A stretch of DNA of 9,125 nt, taken from positions 1,018-10,142 of the forward strand of contig DALZ01000081.1 in NCBI GenBank assembly GCA_002496955.1, given 5' to 3'. The notes below the pieces were generated by a model that was given only the letters and a program-made list of their open reading frames with translations, searched no databases and was not told the DNA's origin. The DNA comes from Euryarchaeota archaeon UBA128. Its GTDB lineage: Archaea; Thermoplasmatota; Poseidoniia; Poseidoniales; Poseidoniaceae. A program made the translations under genes and the position numbers. Shown piece after piece: positions 7,426 through 9,125 of this stretch (position 1 is the first letter of the stretch; each line of letters starts with the position of its first letter).

Positions 7426-7437
7426 AAAAACATATTT
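7426..7437 (+). promoter_or_regulatory. Distal BRE/TATA-like element for the plus-strand gene
   Basis: The plus strand reads AAAAACATATTT. Together with the divergent promoter it forms an 8-bp inverted repeat (ATATGTTT at 7401-7408, AAACATAT at 7428-7435), so two similar elements point away from each other. If active it would start transcription near 7460 and leave a leader of about 90 nt, in which the GAGGGG at 7537 could act as ribosome binding site for the ATG at 7553. Confidence 0.35.
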
Positions 7438-7485
7438 GTGTTATTAATTGCCTCAATACAGGTTTCTCATATAGGGTAGCACCAA

Positions 7486-7501
7486 TGTTCCAGTGTTCCA
7501 T
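7486..7501 (+). repeat. Tandem 8-nt repeat in the divergent intergenic region
   Basis: TGTTCCAG is followed directly by TGTTCCAT, two copies differing at the last base. They sit between short complementary arms CAATG (7483-7487) and CATTG (7499-7503). It lies between the distal promoter candidate and the plus-strand gene, so it could be a protein-binding site or a weak leader hairpin. It may also be chance. Confidence 0.3.
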
Positions 7502-7536
7502 TGTGTCAACGCCAAATGACAGGTTGTTGCACCATT

Positions 7537-7550
7537 GAGGGGTATATTCT
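7537..7550 (+). promoter_or_regulatory. Overlapping Shine-Dalgarno-like and proximal TATA-like signals
   Basis: GAGGGG (7537-7542) lies 10 nt before the ATG at 7553 and could be a ribosome binding site with slightly long spacing. Directly after it TATATTCT (7543-7550) is centred about 30 nt before the second in-frame ATG at 7577, the right distance for a TATA box of a leaderless transcript starting there. The two readings exclude each other: with the distal promoter the start is 7553, with the proximal one it is 7577. Confidence 0.35.
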
Positions 7551-7552
7551 AA

Positions 7553-8167
7553 ATGAATATCCATCGTCGCGTAAACATGGTATCTGAACAAACCGGCTCC
7601 AGTGAGGGGTCACCGTTCAAAAAGTGGTTCATGCGTCAATATTGGCGTGTGCAACAGAGTCAAACAATTATTTCAATGGCATTTTGGGTTACAACTCTAA
7701 CACTACTAATATGGCCCTATGTGCGCTGGAGATTTGAGAACGATTCAACTATTGCAGGTATTTCAACAACCTATTTTGGGTTATTGGGCATTGGTGTTAC
7801 AGTCATTATTCTTGTTCTGGTGGTTGGTGTAGTTTACGATGTAACGTTCGGACTTTGGCGTGAGCATATGACTATTATAGGCGAACGCAATCCGTTTCAA
7901 ACCTATCAAATAAGTCCAAATTTCGCGATTATTCTGCTGCAGACAAATCTGATTTTGAAGAAATTAGCCGAAGATGATGAAGACATACAACGGCATTGTG
8001 ATTTTGTTGATCGTTGGTTTAGATGGAATGTTGATACTGAAATCTTTGCTCGGGCAATGGCTGGTTGGGAGAATATTATGAATGACAATGATCCATTTAT
8101 ACCAAACCTCAGTGAGGAAGAGCGTAATAAGTTGGCTCAAACGGTAAAAGACCTTAGTCAGCACTAA
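7553..8167 (+). CDS. Small two-pass membrane protein with cytosolic C-terminal domain, function unknown
   Basis: A protein of 204 residues from the ATG at 7553, or 196 from the ATG at 7577. I do not recognise its family. Residues 20-36 are basic and aromatic (FKKWFMRQYWR), helix 1 spans about 37-57, a short polar loop follows (58-68), and helix 2 spans about 71-98. The positive-inside rule puts both ends in the cytoplasm. The remaining half is soluble and largely helical, with GERNPFQTY at 110-118, an acidic patch (AEDDED, 139-144), a WFRW stretch (155-158) and a charged C-terminus. There are no catalytic motifs or metal-binding Cys/His clusters. It is transcribed divergently from the giant membrane protein gene and shares its control region, so a joint role is possible but not shown. 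The longer form is listed because GAGGGG precedes it; the shorter is equally possible. Confidence 0.75.
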   Translation: MNIHRRVNMVSEQTGSSEGSPFKKWFMRQYWRVQQSQTIISMAFWVTTLTLLIWPYVRWRFENDSTIAGISTTYFGLLGIGVTVIILVLVVGVVYDVTFGLWREHMTIIGERNPFQTYQISPNFAIILLQTNLILKKLAEDDEDIQRHCDFVDRWFRWNVDTEIFARAMAGWENIMNDNDPFIPNLSEEERNKLAQTVKDLSQH

Positions 8168-8183
8168 TCGCACTTTGATAGTC

Positions 8184-8205
8184 GAAAAATGCTCACTCTG
8201 TGAGC
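8184..8205 (-). terminator. Hairpin plus U-tract terminating the glycosyltransferase-methyltransferase operon
   Basis: On the minus strand a perfect stem GCTCAC-AGA-GTGAGC (8205-8191) is followed by ATTTTT (8190-8185). It begins about 50 nt after the methyltransferase stop codon and just before the convergent gene ends. This is the layout of an intrinsic terminator, and the T-run alone would be a plausible archaeal stop signal. The stem could also serve the plus-strand transcript, but there it lacks a T-run. Confidence 0.55.
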
Positions 8206-8238
8206 CGGTATTGTATTCGTCCGCTAACCAAATAAATC

Positions 8239-8252
8239 CTTTCGCAAGAAAG
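8239..8252 (+). other. Small hairpin with GCAA tetraloop in the convergent intergenic region
   Basis: CTTTC-GCAA-GAAAG forms a perfect 5-bp stem closed by a GNRA-type tetraloop when read on the plus strand, 72 nt after the stop codon of the small membrane protein. It could stabilise or mark the 3' end of that mRNA. No T-run follows, so it is not a standard terminator. Confidence 0.3.
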
Positions 8253-8255
8253 TAA

Positions 8256-9002
8256 CTATTCAGTATCTGCCATTTTTTGGTCCGGAAACAGCTCACGATT
8301 GAGTAACCGCATTTTGAGAATCCATAAATTATGCATAATATTACGGCGGTGAAAGGTTAGTAGCAATTTGACCATTTTTGACCGAGTGTAGATAGGGGAT
8401 TTTGACATTGTTGGTTGTGATGGCTTGGGCTCAATATTGAATGTAGCAATTTGTTTTTGCCCGACATCGTGATATTCCAGATTAGTGATTTTGAACACAC
8501 TAGACCAGCGTGCAATTGTCTCGCGTTCGATTTGTCTCTCTGCATCATCGAGAATTATCAATGTATTTTCATCTAGATATGGATATGCTTGCAGTAGGGT
8601 AGCCTCACGAGCATAAAGATACCCGGGAGGACCATCAATAAGCATCACATCAAAGGGTTTTGGCGGCGCTATCTTACGCAATTTTGGAAGAAATTTACAA
8701 GTTATGTAATGTAATCCAAAAATTTTCTTAATTCTCAGAGGCGCAAAACTAACCGTTGCGTTTACCGCTTTTCTGTTCAGCCTTGAGCGGGTAATTTTGG
8801 TATATCTTCGACTGTTGTCAAAAGAGACAATTGTTGCGTCAGGTAGTTTTTCAGACCAAAATTCGGTAGACACTCCGCTACCAAACTCAAGAACAGACGT
8901 GATATTTTTTGTTTTAATCATTGAATCTAGGTATTGAAGTGTTTCAATATTTATTGAAACAGGATTCACTCTGCCGGCAAATTCATCCACAATGTTAGTC
9001 AC
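8256..9002 (-). CDS. Class I SAM-dependent methyltransferase-fold protein (Methyltransf_24-like)
   Basis: A 248-residue protein with a Rossmann-type methyltransferase core. Motif I is VLEFGSGVST (37-46), the acidic residue ending strand 2 is Asp62 (SFDN), strand 4 is DVMLIDGPPG (118-127), and ILDDAER (150-156) follows. The LIDGPPG and ILDDAER segments resemble the Methyltransf_24 group, whose members often sit in polysaccharide clusters. The acceptor is unknown; a sugar hydroxyl or another small glycan group is inferred from the neighbour. Residues 200-248 form a basic, hydrophobic, probably helical tail that might touch the membrane. The start is GTG at 9002, supported by GAGGTG seven bases upstream, and it overlaps the end of the glycosyltransferase gene by 8 nt, so the two are in one operon and probably translationally coupled. 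A hairpin/U-tract follows downstream. No key motif is missing. Confidence 0.82.
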   Translation of the reverse strand: MTNIVDEFAGRVNPVSINIETLQYLDSMIKTKNITSVLEFGSGVSTEFWSEKLPDATIVSFDNSRRYTKITRSRLNRKAVNATVSFAPLRIKKIFGLHYITCKFLPKLRKIAPPKPFDVMLIDGPPGYLYAREATLLQAYPYLDENTLIILDDAERQIERETIARWSSVFKITNLEYHDVGQKQIATFNIEPKPSQPTMSKSPIYTRSKMVKLLLTFHRRNIMHNLWILKMRLLNRELFPDQKMADTE

Positions 9003-9125
9003 GATTTACCACCTCAATCAAGACAGCCATTGTCTCATCGACCATTCTTCGCTTTGAATAGCGGTCCTCTGCAGTCTGCCGAGCAGCATTACCCATAGTT
9101 TGTATTAATTCATTATCAGTCAACA
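8995..9125 (-). CDS. Probable GT4-type glycosyltransferase, C-terminal fragment (5' part outside window)
   Basis: An open frame enters from the right edge and ends at TAA (8997-8995), giving the last 42 residues. The sequence includes LTDNELIQTMGNAARQ (first 16 codons), then ERYS-like DRYSKRRMVDE, and ends VVNRD. This is the usual ending of group 1 (GT4) glycosyltransferases: a loop with 'L-x-D-x-x-L-x-x-x-M-G-x-x-A-R', an aromatic-Ser 'F/Y-S' turn, then a final amphipathic helix that folds back. No catalytic residue is visible, so family and substrate cannot be fixed. Its last eight bases overlap the GTG start of the methyltransferase, and the ribosome binding site of that gene lies within this coding region. 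Such a pair fits surface glycan or protein glycosylation work. The identification rests on C-terminal pattern only. Confidence 0.65.
   Translation of the reverse strand, partial: LTDNELIQTMGNAARQTAEDRYSKRRMVDETMAVLIEVVNRD
9010..9015 (-). promoter_or_regulatory. Ribosome binding site GAGGTG deciding the GTG start of the methyltransferase
   Basis: The minus strand reads GAGGTG, complementary to the CACCUC near the 3' end of 16S rRNA, with seven bases to the GTG at 9002. It lies inside the end of the glycosyltransferase frame. It is the clearest Shine-Dalgarno in the window and supports GTG initiation over any internal ATG. Confidence 0.75.

Noticed and set aside
7366..7552. tRNA or small RNA gene in the longest intergenic stretch
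   Set aside because: No cloverleaf-like arms or T-loop consensus seen; the region is accounted for by promoter elements and short repeats.
7382..7591. Minus-strand frame of 69 codons across the divergent intergenic region
   Set aside because: It runs through the promoter elements and into the start of the small membrane protein, and ends just before the palindrome; no Shine-Dalgarno or TATA at suitable distance, product unlike any protein I know.
7964..8296. Minus-strand frame of 110 codons
   Set aside because: Antisense to the small membrane protein and starting within the methyltransferase gene; both overlapped genes are better supported.
8357..8548. Second minus-strand frame within the methyltransferase
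   Set aside because: Alternative frame of a gene with clear methyltransferase motifs.

Overview
The window looks like archaeal chromosomal DNA, most probably from a planktonic euryarchaeon of the Marine Group II / Poseidoniales type. Three things suggest this. First, there is a large surface protein built of Ig-like modules and Asp-rich calcium-binding repeats, with a membrane anchor and a helix-hairpin-helix tail. Second, there is a BRE/TATA-type promoter with almost no leader in front of the longest gene. Third, there is a GAGGTG ribosome binding site in front of a gene inside an operon. The lineage is an inference from protein style; no rRNA or other phylogenetic marker is present.

Layout. 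Positions 1-2582 (+) hold the 3' part of a gene for a multidomain surface protein whose start lies left of the window. Converging on it is an alpha/beta hydrolase of the hormone-sensitive-lipase family (2616-3515, -). The next gene upstream on the same strand is a 1259-residue membrane protein with roughly three dozen transmembrane segments (3586-7365, -), which I cannot assign to a family. A divergent control region (7366-7552) has a good BRE/TATA on the minus strand, a 19-bp palindrome lying over the predicted transcription start, and one or two candidate promoters on the plus strand. A small two-pass membrane protein of unknown function follows (7553-8167, +). It converges on a minus-strand operon that enters from the right edge: the last 42 codons of a probable GT4-type glycosyltransferase, overlapping by 8 nt with a class I methyltransferase-fold protein (8256-9002, -). 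A stem plus U-tract follows that operon.

How the genes may fit together. The theme is the cell envelope: a surface adhesin-like protein with nine potential N-glycosylation sites, a glycosyltransferase/methyltransferase pair suited to making or decorating surface glycans, and two unexplained membrane proteins sharing one control region. The hydrolase may be co-transcribed with the giant membrane protein or may have its own weak promoter. No tRNA, rRNA, CRISPR array, insertion sequence or phage gene was seen. The least explained items are the giant membrane protein with its operator-like palindrome, and the surface protein with a predicted cytoplasmic DNA-binding-type HhH tail.
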